From assembly GCF_001931675.1 (NCBI RefSeq), contig NZ_CP014839.1, forward strand, positions 1,798,001 through 1,862,000: DNA of 64,000 nucleotides. Reading direction: 5' to 3'. Below, in pieces: positions 43,492 to 53,604 of this stretch. The stretch's first letter is position 1; every line of letters starts with the position of its first letter. Under the pieces are notes generated by a model, which saw only the letters and a list, made by a program, of their open reading frames with translations, had not been told where the DNA came from and did no database searches. The stretch is from Pandoraea thiooxydans (GTDB lineage: Bacteria > Pseudomonadota > Gammaproteobacteria > Burkholderiales > Burkholderiaceae). The position numbers and the translations under genes are program-made.

Positions 43492-43953
43492 TCAGGGTTT
43501 GTGATGCGCGTGGCTGTGCTTGCAGTCGCCGCAGATGCCGCTCAACTCGACCACCTGGCGATGGACCTCGAAGCCGTGAGCGGGTTGGCTGTGCGAAAGT
43601 TTGTCGGCCAGTTCGGTGCCGGGTATCTCCAGCGCGTGCCCGCATTCCTCGCAAATCAGGAATTGCCCCTCATGCGGCTCGCCCAGCTCGCAGCAGGCGA
43701 AAAACGCGTTTTTGGACTCGATTCGATGAATAAATCCGTTCTCGACCAGGAAATCGAGCGCGCGGTACACCGTGGTCGGCGGGACCGGGCCGCGCTGCGG
43801 CGCAAGCGCCGCCAGCAATTCATAGGCGCCGATCGGCCGCTCGGCGGCCAGCACCAGTTCATAGACTTGCCGGCGCAATGTGGTAAAGGCAAGCCCGCGC
43901 TGCGCGGCGATGGCTTCGGCGCGGGCAAGACGATCCTCGATATTCGCGGGCAT
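43492..43953 (-). CDS. zur: Fur-family zinc uptake regulator
   Basis: A 153-residue Fur-type repressor. The winged helix includes TTVYRALDFLVENGFIHRIES; structural zinc is bound by CEECGHA and CGDCKHSHAHHK near the C-terminus. It is the first gene of the zur-znuACB operon, so it should repress its own transport operon when zinc is plentiful. The start at 43953 follows GGGAGTC; the frame is open further upstream but non-conserved. Confidence 0.92.
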   Translation of the reverse strand: MPANIEDRLARAEAIAAQRGLAFTTLRRQVYELVLAAERPIGAYELLAALAPQRGPVPPTTVYRALDFLVENGFIHRIESKNAFFACCELGEPHEGQFLICEECGHALEIPGTELADKLSHSQPAHGFEVHRQVVELSGICGDCKHSHAHHKP

Positions 43954-43990
43954 GGCGACTCCCAGGAAGACATGACGACAAGAATCGACA

Positions 43991-44005
43991 TGATATAACG
44001 TATCA
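43991..44005. promoter_or_regulatory. Candidate Zur box
   Basis: TGATATAACGTATCA has perfect five-base arms and lies 38 bases upstream of zur, where the promoter of zur-znuACB is expected. Its ATA-rich palindromic form resembles known Zur sites. The AmiD-like amidase is divergent on the other side, 229 bases away. Confidence 0.5.
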
Positions 44006-44234
44006 AATGGAATCGCAAAACTTGTTTTCCTCGCCAAGGCGAGGTCCCGCGATTTTTCCGAAATCGGGCTGGAATTCGCGAATTGGATGTGCGGATATTT
44101 CCAACCAGAACTCGTCGCCATCTGAAAATCACGCTCAGCGCGTATCGGCGCCCCCAAAGCCCCGCATTGACACAACCAAAGCGCAGCCAATTCCGTCGAA
44201 CGGCGCTCGTCAATTCGCATGCCAAGGGGCTGCC

Positions 44235-45083
44235 ATGAAGAAATCAATCGCCGTATCCGCAGGACTGGGAATCATGTTGAGCGGATGCGCCGGGCTCGCG
44301 CCTGAAATCGTCTGTGTCGAGGACCGGGGGCAATACAAGGCTGACACCGCCTCCTATCGGTCCGTGGGTCAAAACGAAAGAATCCGCTACCTCGTTTTGC
44401 ATTACACCGCCGTCGACGATGAGGAGTCGCTCCGGTTGTTGACCGCCGGCGGCGCCAGCGCCCATTATCTCGTCACCTCGAATCCAGGCGCGCACGGCGG
44501 CAAGCCGGTCGCGCTGCAACTGGTCGACGACGACAAGCGCGCGTGGCATGCCGGCGTGAGCTATTGGAATGGACGCCACAATCTGAACGACACGTCGCTG
44601 GGCATCGAGATCGTCAATCTTGGCTATACCGACGAAACATCGGGGCGCCGCTGGCATCCCTATCAGCCCGCGCAGCTCGACCTGATCGAGCGTCTGGCCG
44701 CTGACCTCGTCAAGCGCTACGGCATCAGCCCCGACAATGTCGTCGGCCACAGCGATATCGCGCCGCTGCGCAAGTCCGCCCCAGGCCCGCTGTTTCCGTG
44801 GCAAGCGCTGGCGCAGCGCGGGATCGGCGCCTGGCCCGACGCCGGCACCGTCGACAAATATCTCGCCGGCAGAACCCCCACCGAGCCAGCCTCGGTCGCA
44901 CGTATCCAGCAGGCCTTGGCCAAGTACGGTTACCGGGTCGAGCAAACCGGCACGCTCGACGAGGCCACGCGCCAGGTCATCAGGGCGTTTCAGATGCACT
45001 TCCGGCCGGACGATATCAGGGGCGAGCCGGATGCCCAGACCGAAGCGATCGCACTTGCGCTGGTCGACAAGTATCGGTCTTGA
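44235..45083 (+). CDS. N-acetylmuramoyl-L-alanine amidase lipoprotein (AmiD-like)
   Basis: A 282-residue protein with a lipobox (IMLSGC, Cys18), an amidase_2 domain (LVLHYTAVDD with zinc His; HLNDT-like RHNLNDTSLGIEIVN; VVGHSDIAPLRKSAPGP with zinc His and catalytic Lys region) and a C-terminal peptidoglycan-binding domain (IQQALAKYGYRVEQTGTLDE). It splits the amide bond between muramic acid and the stem peptide at the outer membrane. Its 3' end overlaps the convergent penicillin-binding protein gene by 68 bases. Confidence 0.92.
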   Translation: MKKSIAVSAGLGIMLSGCAGLAPEIVCVEDRGQYKADTASYRSVGQNERIRYLVLHYTAVDDEESLRLLTAGGASAHYLVTSNPGAHGGKPVALQLVDDDKRAWHAGVSYWNGRHNLNDTSLGIEIVNLGYTDETSGRRWHPYQPAQLDLIERLAADLVKRYGISPDNVVGHSDIAPLRKSAPGPLFPWQALAQRGIGAWPDAGTVDKYLAGRTPTEPASVARIQQALAKYGYRVEQTGTLDEATRQVIRAFQMHFRPDDIRGEPDAQTEAIALALVDKYRS

Positions 45084-48000
45084 TGCCTGCCGCTGACTCA
45101 GCCCCATGGCAGGCCAATGGCGTGGGCGCGTCAGGCGGCCCCGCCATGGTCTTGATGATCGGCGCGAGAGCTCGCAGCAGTTGCACCGCCATCGCGCTGG
45201 TGAAGGTGTAGCGCGACGCATATGGCTCGTGCACATAGGCAGTGATGCTGCCAAACATACGATGGCCGACGAAAAACACGAAGGTCGCGCTGCGATTGAT
45301 GTCGTGCGTGGCGATCAAGCGGCCGCCGGGCGCGTAAACCGAGAAAGTCTGCGTGCCCGTGCCGGTCTTGCCGCCGGCGGCCTGGAACACACCCTTTAGC
45401 CCGTCGGCGGTGCCGCTATCGACGACTCGCACCAGCGCGCGCTGCAACGTGTCGGCGACGGCAGCCGGCAACAGGCGCGCGCCCTGGGTCGGGCGCCGCG
45501 CAAAATCCGTCTCGTAGGGCGTGCCGCGGGCAAAATTCAGGGCACGCACCGACCCGGCCGGCCATTGCACGCCATCGTCGAGAATCAGCCCGATCAGCTT
45601 TGCCAGCGCGGCTGGCCGATCGCCCGAGGCGCCGATCGCGGTAGCCAGCGAGGGCGTCAGCGTGCCGAATGGATATCCCAGCCGCCGCCAGTCCCGATCG
45701 ATGCGCTGGAACGCCGCGATTTCTAGCAGGTGCCGGATCCGGTTCGTCTGACCGGCACGGCTGCGCGGTCTGAAGAGCCATGCGTAGGCTTCTTCACGCT
45801 GCGCATGGCTAACCTGCAATACCTGCGCCAGACCGGCCGCCGGATGCGCGCGCAGGTAAGCGGCCAGCCACAGCTCGAGCGGATGCACCCCGACCAGATA
45901 ACCGCGGTCGTTCAGGGAAAAGCGGTCGACGCCATATTTGGTGTAAAGCGTTTGCAGATCGCGATCGGACAGTCCGCGATAGGTCGCCGGCAAGCGGCGT
46001 CGCATGGCTCGCGCGAACTGCGCCTCGCTGGCCGACGGCTCGACGGTGCGCAGCGCCGTCGCCAGGCGCACCGGGGTGATCCATTTGTTTTGCAGCAGCA
46101 GATCGAGCATCTGAGCCGGCGTCTTGCCATGGTATGCGTGGTAGAAGCGCCGCAGGAATTCGCTGCCCTCCATATCGGCGAAGCGAGCCAGATAGGCTTG
46201 CCGCTGCGGCGACTGACGGGCCGCCAGCCACTGGTCGACCGTCGGGTCGATCCGCAGAATTTCGTAGCGCACGATATCGCGCATCAGCCGCACGAACACC
46301 AGATTCACCGAGTTCTGGAATGCCGCCTGAACCGTGAACCTTTGCGAGTTCTCCCACTTGGCGAAGTTGTGAAAGCGCTGCAGGCCGCCGCCAGTGGCGA
46401 ACGCTTCTCCCGGGTCGGCGGAATACTTGCGTTGCATCGCGGCGCGCAGCATCTGCGGCAAACCGGCATTGGGGGTGTGCATCAGATAATCGACTGCCCA
46501 GCGGCTCAAGGCATCTTCGGGCGCCAACTTCAAGTGGCGCAGCGCGGCTGGCGAAAGACCGGCGTAGCGCCGATGCAGCGCGGTGACGATTTCCAGATAG
46601 GTCGTCAGCGTGCGTAGTTTGGCGGTCGAACCGAGGTTCAGGCGAGCGTCCCGATTCAGGTCGAACGGCTCGTCCACGGTATCGGCCTGCACACGCAGCC
46701 AATTGGTGTCGCCGCGATGCTCGTACAGCATAAAGCTGATCCGGAGCCGGCCGGGATCATCGCCCGAGCGCAGCATTTGTACGCCATACATGCCGGCCGC
46801 CCTGGCGCCCGCTGGCGTGCGCACGCGCATCAGCGCGGCGGTGATGGCCTTTTGCGCCGCACGATCGATACTGGACGCGGCGCTCAGATCGAGCCGATCG
46901 AGGTCGTATAGCGAATCGACGCCCAGCAAGGCCGACAGCCGGGTCCGCAAGTCGCTGACCGCCTTGCGCGTCACGTACGATGGGGTGGGGCGCCGAGGCA
47001 CTGCCGGCGCCAATCGCAATGGCACCGCCAGTGCCGCATCGCGCAGTTGCGGCGCAATCACGCCAGCCTTGGCCAGTCGTTTGAGATACTGGTCGGTCAG
47101 CTCGCCCAGCGCCGACAGATTGTGCTGCAGGTAGAACGATGGCCCGCGCTGCGCGATGATCAGCGATAGCGCTTCCTTATAGACGCGCGCCTGCGCGACG
47201 GTTGGCCGCTGCGTCGCGGACGACATGCCAGGCACGCGGCGCAGCAACTGATTGGCGCGATGAAAATCCTCCCCGTACCAGAGCGCCAGGCCGTCGCCGA
47301 TTCCTTCTACCGCGCCATGACCGGCGCGCGCGGCCAACGGGACCGTATCGAAATAGGTCAGCACGATGTGCCGGCGGTAGGGCAGCGTGTTTTCTCCGTC
47401 GAGATAGGCGCGCACCGAGGCGCTGGCCATTTGGCGCAGCTTTTCCATTCGGGAAACGGTCCGCCCGCCGGGCGAATGGCGATATTTCTCGATCTGGGTT
47501 GCCAGCGTGCTACCGCCCGGCGTCGGATGGTCCCGGTCGAACAGATGCAGGCCCTGGTCGAGCACTGCGTGCGAGAAGCGCCGCCAATCGATGGCGGGAT
47601 TAAGCATGGGATGCGCCGCATCGAGCAGGTCACGGTCTTCGATAAACAGCAGGCTGCCGACCAGCACGGGTGGAATGGCCTGGAAATCGGCGTAGGCAAA
47701 GTGCGGAAAGTGCTGGCGATACAAATCGAACCCGTCGCAATCGAGCAAGCGCAGGCCGGCCTGGTTTTTTTCGCGATATGGCGTGAACAGACCCTGGTCG
47801 ATCAGGCGGGCCATCTCGGGCGAGATGCGTGCTTGCGAGGCAATCCTGAAACCCTCGCTGGCAAGTCGGTGAGCGAAACCCGGCAATTCGACATAACCGA
47901 GACGCATGTCGTACGGACCATGGCTCGGAAAGCGGATCGCGCCGCTCGGGCTGGCACTCACCCGATACGCCAACTGCCTGTCGAGCCTTGCGAGGTAGAC

Positions 48001-48111
48001 AGCCTGGAAGCGCGAGGACCGAATTTCCGAGGCGACCAGAGCGACAGCAAGGCAGACCGCCCCACCCACGGTGGCGAATAAAAAGTATTTACCCCAAGGA
48101 CGTCGCGACAC
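45016..48111 (-). CDS. Large atypical class A penicillin-binding protein
   Basis: About 1031 residues from a GTG at 48111 (a GTG at 48240 is an alternative). One membrane anchor (residues about 9-27) precedes a diverged GT51 glycosyltransferase domain: IEDRDLLDAAHP (158-167), PGGSTLATQIEK (198-209) and RMEKLRQM (221-228). The transpeptidase domain has STAK (495-498), SVN (601-603) and KTG (915-917). It should polymerise and cross-link peptidoglycan. The first GT51 motif differs from the usual EDxxFxxHxG and the protein is longer than PBP1a/1b. Its last 23 codons run antisense into the amidase gene. Confidence 0.85.
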   Translation of the reverse strand: MSRRPWGKYFLFATVGGAVCLAVALVASEIRSSRFQAVYLARLDRQLAYRVSASPSGAIRFPSHGPYDMRLGYVELPGFAHRLASEGFRIASQARISPEMARLIDQGLFTPYREKNQAGLRLLDCDGFDLYRQHFPHFAYADFQAIPPVLVGSLLFIEDRDLLDAAHPMLNPAIDWRRFSHAVLDQGLHLFDRDHPTPGGSTLATQIEKYRHSPGGRTVSRMEKLRQMASASVRAYLDGENTLPYRRHIVLTYFDTVPLAARAGHGAVEGIGDGLALWYGEDFHRANQLLRRVPGMSSATQRPTVAQARVYKEALSLIIAQRGPSFYLQHNLSALGELTDQYLKRLAKAGVIAPQLRDAALAVPLRLAPAVPRRPTPSYVTRKAVSDLRTRLSALLGVDSLYDLDRLDLSAASSIDRAAQKAITAALMRVRTPAGARAAGMYGVQMLRSGDDPGRLRISFMLYEHRGDTNWLRVQADTVDEPFDLNRDARLNLGSTAKLRTLTTYLEIVTALHRRYAGLSPAALRHLKLAPEDALSRWAVDYLMHTPNAGLPQMLRAAMQRKYSADPGEAFATGGGLQRFHNFAKWENSQRFTVQAAFQNSVNLVFVRLMRDIVRYEILRIDPTVDQWLAARQSPQRQAYLARFADMEGSEFLRRFYHAYHGKTPAQMLDLLLQNKWITPVRLATALRTVEPSASEAQFARAMRRRLPATYRGLSDRDLQTLYTKYGVDRFSLNDRGYLVGVHPLELWLAAYLRAHPAAGLAQVLQVSHAQREEAYAWLFRPRSRAGQTNRIRHLLEIAAFQRIDRDWRRLGYPFGTLTPSLATAIGASGDRPAALAKLIGLILDDGVQWPAGSVRALNFARGTPYETDFARRPTQGARLLPAAVADTLQRALVRVVDSGTADGLKGVFQAAGGKTGTGTQTFSVYAPGGRLIATHDINRSATFVFFVGHRMFGSITAYVHEPYASRYTFTSAMAVQLLRALAPIIKTMAGPPDAPTPLACHGAESAAGIKTDTCRPAQVRSLRSGHPARP

Positions 48112-48331
48112 TTTTTCGGATCGATCAGTGAAACGTCTGGGCGGTCTCGCTCGGCGGTGCTTGCATCGCGCGAAATCGTCAACAGTTGGATAAAGCAACC
48201 GATGCTTTAGTTTCGCTCCAATCGCATCTGCCGCGGGCACTTGGTGCAAAATGACGCATGGAGGCGGCGAGCCCGGAACTTCGGCCGAGCTCGTCTTGCC
48301 GCTGTTTTCCGCAAGATCATGCCAAGGATGA

Positions 48332-49327
<996 letters not shown>

Positions 49328-49352
49328 TCGGAAATTGCGCCGGCAATCCGGA

Positions 49353-49754
49353 TCAATCCGTGAACAGCCGCTTGAGCGCCTGCAAATCGCGCTCGACCCA
49401 TTGGGCGTCGCGGGCGAACGTTGCCTCGCTCATGCCAGGCGAGCGCAATAGCGTGAACATCACTGTGCAGCCGTCGCCGTTGGCGACGACGCGCATTGGC
49501 ACGTAGATTTCCTCGCCCGAGGCGAGCCTCACGTAATGATCGAGCACACCGAAATCGTTGCGCTCGGCAAAACGTATCGTCACGCGACCCTCGGGGCCGT
49601 CCGCGAACCACTGTTGCCCGACGCGCTGCAACGACTGTCCCAGGCCCGACGCCCATCGCTTGAAACTTTGCGGGTCGGCGGCAAAATCGTAGACTTCACG
49701 CCAGGGACGATCGATCGAAACGGTGAGCGTGCGTAACTCGGCGGTGGGTTGCAT
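49353..49754 (-). CDS. SRPBCC (START-like) family protein
   Basis: A 133-residue protein with the START/Bet v 1 opening LTVSIDRPWREVYDFAADPQ, found in polyketide-cyclase and ligand-binding proteins. GAGGAG precedes the ATG at 49754; the longer open frame to 49943 overlaps the divergent regulator. It is a likely small-molecule binder of unknown ligand. A single gene between pip and a divergent LysR gene. Confidence 0.8.
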   Translation of the reverse strand: MQPTAELRTLTVSIDRPWREVYDFAADPQSFKRWASGLGQSLQRVGQQWFADGPEGRVTIRFAERNDFGVLDHYVRLASGEEIYVPMRVVANGDGCTVMFTLLRSPGMSEATFARDAQWVERDLQALKRLFTD

Positions 49755-49855
49755 TTCAGCTCCTCGGCAGGGACGCCGACCAACGGGGTCGGGCATCATT
49801 GTGGCACGCGGCGCAGGCAGCCGCGTCGCCGGTATCGCAAACAAGGGGCTTTCGT

Positions 49856-50752
49856 ATGCTTGATGACTATCGCGCCTATGTGGCGATTGTCGACCAGGGC
49901 AGTCTATCCAAGGCGGCACGCGTGCTGGGCCGCTCGCTGTCATCGGTGAGCCGTTCGCTGATCGCCGTCGAGCAGTCGCTGGGGGTTTCGCTGGTGCGCC
50001 GCAGCACCCGCAGCCTGGTGCCCACCGACGCCGGCCTGCGCTTTCACGCGCAGCTCAAGGCCGTGCTCGACGCGCTCGACCAGGCAACCGCCGAGCTCGC
50101 CCAGGACGCGGCGGCCGTCTCGGGCCTGGTGCGCATCGGCGCTTCGCCGCTATTTGCCGCATCGCATATCGTGCCATTGTTGGCCGCCTGCCAGGTGCGG
50201 TACCCGCAACTGAGCATCGATCTCGACGTGTCCGATCGGCATACCGATTTGTTCGCGACCGGGCTCGATTTCGCCATCCGCATCGGAGACTTGCCAGATT
50301 CGACGTTGCGGGCCCGCGCGCTCGGGTCACTGCGCCGCGTGGCGTTCGCCGCACCAAGTTATCTCGCCCGGCACGGCACGCCGGCGGCGCCGGCCGAATT
50401 GCGCGAGCATGCCTGCGTGATCCGCGCCGTCGACACCGATGGAGGCTCGGTCTGGACATTTCGTCATGCCGACGGCAGCACCGAAAAAGTCACTGTCGAA
50501 GGGCGCTTCCGTTCCGGCAGCGCGCTCGCGTGCAACGCCGCGGTGCTGCACGGCGCGGGCATCGGCCAAGCATTTCTCTGGCAAATACGCGAGTGGGTCG
50601 AGCGTGACCAGGTACGCCTGGTGTTGACCGATTTTGAAATGCCGCCGGTTGCCGTGCAAGCGGTGTGGCCGGGTAGCGCGGTGCTGCCGGCCCGTGCCCG
50701 GGCGCTGGTCGATTTTCTGGCCGAGCATATGGCGCTCGATCCAGCCGATTAG
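49856..50752 (+). CDS. LysR-family transcriptional regulator
   Basis: A 298-residue protein with an N-terminal winged helix (MLDDYRAYVAIVDQGSLSKA, then LGRSLSSVSRSLIAVEQSLG) and a LysR substrate domain (DVSDRHTDLFATGLDFAIRIG). It belongs to the CrgA-like group by pattern. AAGGGG precedes the ATG. Its stop overlaps the convergent hydrolase by four bases; the divergent SRPBCC gene is the likeliest target. Confidence 0.88.
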   Translation: MLDDYRAYVAIVDQGSLSKAARVLGRSLSSVSRSLIAVEQSLGVSLVRRSTRSLVPTDAGLRFHAQLKAVLDALDQATAELAQDAAAVSGLVRIGASPLFAASHIVPLLAACQVRYPQLSIDLDVSDRHTDLFATGLDFAIRIGDLPDSTLRARALGSLRRVAFAAPSYLARHGTPAAPAELREHACVIRAVDTDGGSVWTFRHADGSTEKVTVEGRFRSGSALACNAAVLHGAGIGQAFLWQIREWVERDQVRLVLTDFEMPPVAVQAVWPGSAVLPARARALVDFLAEHMALDPAD

Positions 50753-51717
50753 TCCAGGATATTCACCCGCTCGGCCGCCACGGTGCCTCGCACAAACCCT
50801 GGCGCCCGGCGTAAGAGAAAATCGTTGATCAGACCGGCAATTTCCGCGCCGCGATCTTCGAGAGCGAAGTGCCCGGCCTCCAGCAAATGCAATTCCGCCC
50901 CCGGCGCTTCATTTGCGATGGCATGCGCGCCGTCGAGCGTAAAGATCGGATCGTGCCTGCCCCAGGTCACCAGCACGGGCGGACGATGTTCTCGCAAATA
51001 GCCCTGCCAGGCAGGATATGCAGCGACGTTGGACTGATAGTCGTAGGCCAGGTCGAGTTGAATTGCCGCCTGCTCGGGCCGCCGCAGGAACGCGATCTCG
51101 TCCATCCACGCGTCGGGGTTGAAGGCCTCGAGCGGCTCACGGCCGCCCACGTGGCGCGCGATGCCGGCGGCCTCCGACAGCAGTGCCGATCGCATCGCCG
51201 GCTCGTGATCGGCCCGCTGCGCCCAGTAGGCACGCCGCTTTTCCCACACCGCCGATAACCCGGCCTCGTGAATCACCGCGTTCTGAATCACCAGCGCCGC
51301 CACGCGTTCAGGATGCGCCTGGGCCAGCCTGAAGCCGATCGGGCCGCCGTAATCCTGCAGGTAAAGCGCATACTCGCGCAAACCGAGCGCCTGGGTGAAT
51401 GCGTCGACGATCTGCGCCAGATGCGCGAAGGTATAGTCGAAACGGTCCGCCGGCGGCGCATCGGAATAGCCGAAGCCAGGGTAGTCCGGCGCGATCAGCC
51501 GATAGCGCTCGCTCAGATGCGCGAACAGCGGCTCGAACATGCGTGACGAGGACGGGTAGCCATGCAGCAGCAACAGCACCGGCCCATCCTTGGGGCCGGC
51601 CTCCCGGTAAAAAATCTTGAGGCCTTCGACGGCAATCGTGTGATAAGTCGTGCCGGCGCGCGGTGCTGCGGCGGCACCAGAGCTGGCGCAGTGGATGGTT
51701 GGCGAGAGGGATTTCAT
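50749..51717 (-). CDS. Alpha/beta hydrolase, haloalkane dehalogenase/epoxide hydrolase-like
   Basis: A 322-residue protein with HGYPSSSRMFE (oxyanion), nucleophile Asp in YLQDYGGPIG, a second acid in WGRHDPIF and the histidine in EAGHFALED. An Asp nucleophile, rather than Ser, points to dehalogenase or epoxide-hydrolase chemistry. The first ~25 residues are Ala/Ser-rich and could be a short leader. Its end overlaps the LysR gene end by four bases. Confidence 0.85.
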   Translation of the reverse strand: MKSLSPTIHCASSGAAAAPRAGTTYHTIAVEGLKIFYREAGPKDGPVLLLLHGYPSSSRMFEPLFAHLSERYRLIAPDYPGFGYSDAPPADRFDYTFAHLAQIVDAFTQALGLREYALYLQDYGGPIGFRLAQAHPERVAALVIQNAVIHEAGLSAVWEKRRAYWAQRADHEPAMRSALLSEAAGIARHVGGREPLEAFNPDAWMDEIAFLRRPEQAAIQLDLAYDYQSNVAAYPAWQGYLREHRPPVLVTWGRHDPIFTLDGAHAIANEAPGAELHLLEAGHFALEDRGAEIAGLINDFLLRRAPGFVRGTVAAERVNILD

Positions 51718-51844
51718 CGGCGTGCATTCGGTGAGTTGAAGACACGCCCAGTATAGGTTTGAGGCCCACGCGCCGGTAGCCGGGCGCGGTGGCAAGGAGA
51801 TTCCCGCGGCGCGCAAGAATCGGCCGCGTGGCCCCGAAACCCGC

Positions 51845-53584
51845 CTAGCCGCCCGCTTTGTTCAGCTTGAAATAGGCGTCGAGCAACGACGACTTATAGA
51901 CGACTCCGAGCAGCGCGCGCGTTTCTCCGGTCTCGTCCACCGTCGGCAGCCGCTCGCCCTGATGGCCGAGGAAGTGCTGCAGCGCCTGTCCAAGCGACAT
52001 CCCCGGCGTGATCACCGGCAGCGCGTCGCGGCGCAGGAAATCGGCGGCCCGCTTGGCGCTCATGTCGCTCTTCTCGAGCAGCGCGGAGGTGACATCCTGC
52101 AGCGACACCACACCCTGATACCGATTCTCGTCATCGACGATATAGATGTATTTGACCGGGTATTCGAGAAACATCTTCGACAGTTCCTCGAAACTGGCGC
52201 TCAGCGGCAACACCGTATCGGCCGGCTTGATCAGCTCGCGCATTTGCGTGCTGCGCAAACGCAACCGTGCCTTGGCGTCCTCATTGCGCTTGATGGTGAT
52301 CTCGTACATCGACGTCTCGTCGATCGAGCGGGCGACGAAATAACCGACCACGCAGGCCAGCATCAGCGGCAACACCACCTGATAGCTGAGGGTCATCTCG
52401 AAGATCATCAGGATCGCCATCAGCGGCGCGCTGGTGGCCGCCGCCAGAAACGCGCCCATGCCGACGATGGCATATGCGTAAGGCTGCGAGGTTCCCACCG
52501 GAAACAGCGCGTGCACGCCGAAGCCCACCAGATAGCCGATCGACGCGCCGACGAACAGCGTCGGCGTGAAAACCCCGCCGATCGCGCCCGAGCCCATCGT
52601 GAACGACGTCGCCAGCACCTTGAACAGCAGCACGCTCAGGACCGCCGTCCAGGCCCAGGGCGAGTGCAGCATCGAGTTCACGACGCTGTAACCGTTGCCC
52701 CACACCTGCGGCTCCCACACCGAAATCAGGCCGACGAACAAGCCGCCCAGCGCGAGGCGGGCGGGCAGGGGGAAATTGGTTTCCTTGAGCTTGCGCTTGA
52801 CGAAGGCCAGCAGCCGCAGGTACTGGGGCGAAGCGAAGCCGCACAGGATGCCGAGCCCGACGAAAAATATCACCTCCCACCCGAAGATGGCCGGAAACGG
52901 CGGCATTTCGTAGGTCGGTTGATAGCCTGGGAATTCGCGCATGGTGATGTTTGCCACCACCGAGGCCACCAGCAGTGGGCCGAAACTTTCCATCGCGATC
53001 GACCCGAGCACGATTTCGGTGACGAAAAACGCACCGGCGATCGGCGCGTTATACGCCGAGGTCAGGCCGGCGGCCGCGCCGCAGGCTACCAGCAGCCGCA
53101 AACGCGGTGGATCGAAGTGAGTGATGCGGCCGATGAACGAAGCGGCCATGGCGGCCAATTGCACCATCGAACCTTCTCGCCCGATCGAGCCGCCGGTCGT
53201 GATCGTGCCCAGCGAAGACACGCTGCGCAGCAGGCTCTGCCGCACCGAAATATGGCCGTCGCCGATCGCCACGGCTTCCATGTAGTCGGACGCGGCGCCA
53301 GAAGCAAAGCGTTTGGACAGCACCAGGAACACCCCGGCCACCAGCCCGCCGAGCGGCGGCATGATCAGCCGCACATACCAGGGCAGGCTCTCGGCGATGC
53401 CCACCAGCGAGCCGGTCTTGCCGGTCAGCAGCCATTGCACCGCATGGATACTCTCGCGAAACGAGATCGTTGCCAGCGCCCCCACCAGGCCGACCACGCC
53501 GGCCCACAACAGCATCGTGTGATCTTCGGAAAAATGGAATAGTCGCTGAATGCGAATTCGATATTTGAGAAGCGTCGTCAGCAC
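51845..53584 (-). CDS. ClC-family chloride channel/transporter with CBS domains
   Basis: About 579 residues from a GTG at 53584 (ATG at 53515 is an alternative; neither has a good ribosome-binding site). Selectivity motifs are GSIGREGS (with the gating Glu) and GSGAIGGVFTPTLFVG. About ten membrane segments are followed by two CBS domains (MRELIKPADTVLPLSASFEE and DALPVITPGMSLGQAL). It begins 20 bases after the soeC-like gene and may be co-transcribed with that operon. Confidence 0.9.
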   Translation of the reverse strand: MLTTLLKYRIRIQRLFHFSEDHTMLLWAGVVGLVGALATISFRESIHAVQWLLTGKTGSLVGIAESLPWYVRLIMPPLGGLVAGVFLVLSKRFASGAASDYMEAVAIGDGHISVRQSLLRSVSSLGTITTGGSIGREGSMVQLAAMAASFIGRITHFDPPRLRLLVACGAAAGLTSAYNAPIAGAFFVTEIVLGSIAMESFGPLLVASVVANITMREFPGYQPTYEMPPFPAIFGWEVIFFVGLGILCGFASPQYLRLLAFVKRKLKETNFPLPARLALGGLFVGLISVWEPQVWGNGYSVVNSMLHSPWAWTAVLSVLLFKVLATSFTMGSGAIGGVFTPTLFVGASIGYLVGFGVHALFPVGTSQPYAYAIVGMGAFLAAATSAPLMAILMIFEMTLSYQVVLPLMLACVVGYFVARSIDETSMYEITIKRNEDAKARLRLRSTQMRELIKPADTVLPLSASFEELSKMFLEYPVKYIYIVDDENRYQGVVSLQDVTSALLEKSDMSAKRAADFLRRDALPVITPGMSLGQALQHFLGHQGERLPTVDETGETRALLGVVYKSSLLDAYFKLNKAGG

Positions 53585-53604
53585 GGTCTGAAGGGGGAAA
53601 AGAA

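Noticed and set aside
51962-53542. A 526-codon plus-strand open frame over the ClC gene
   Set aside because: Composition is dominated by Arg, Gln and His; the ClC reading on the other strand has all expected motifs.
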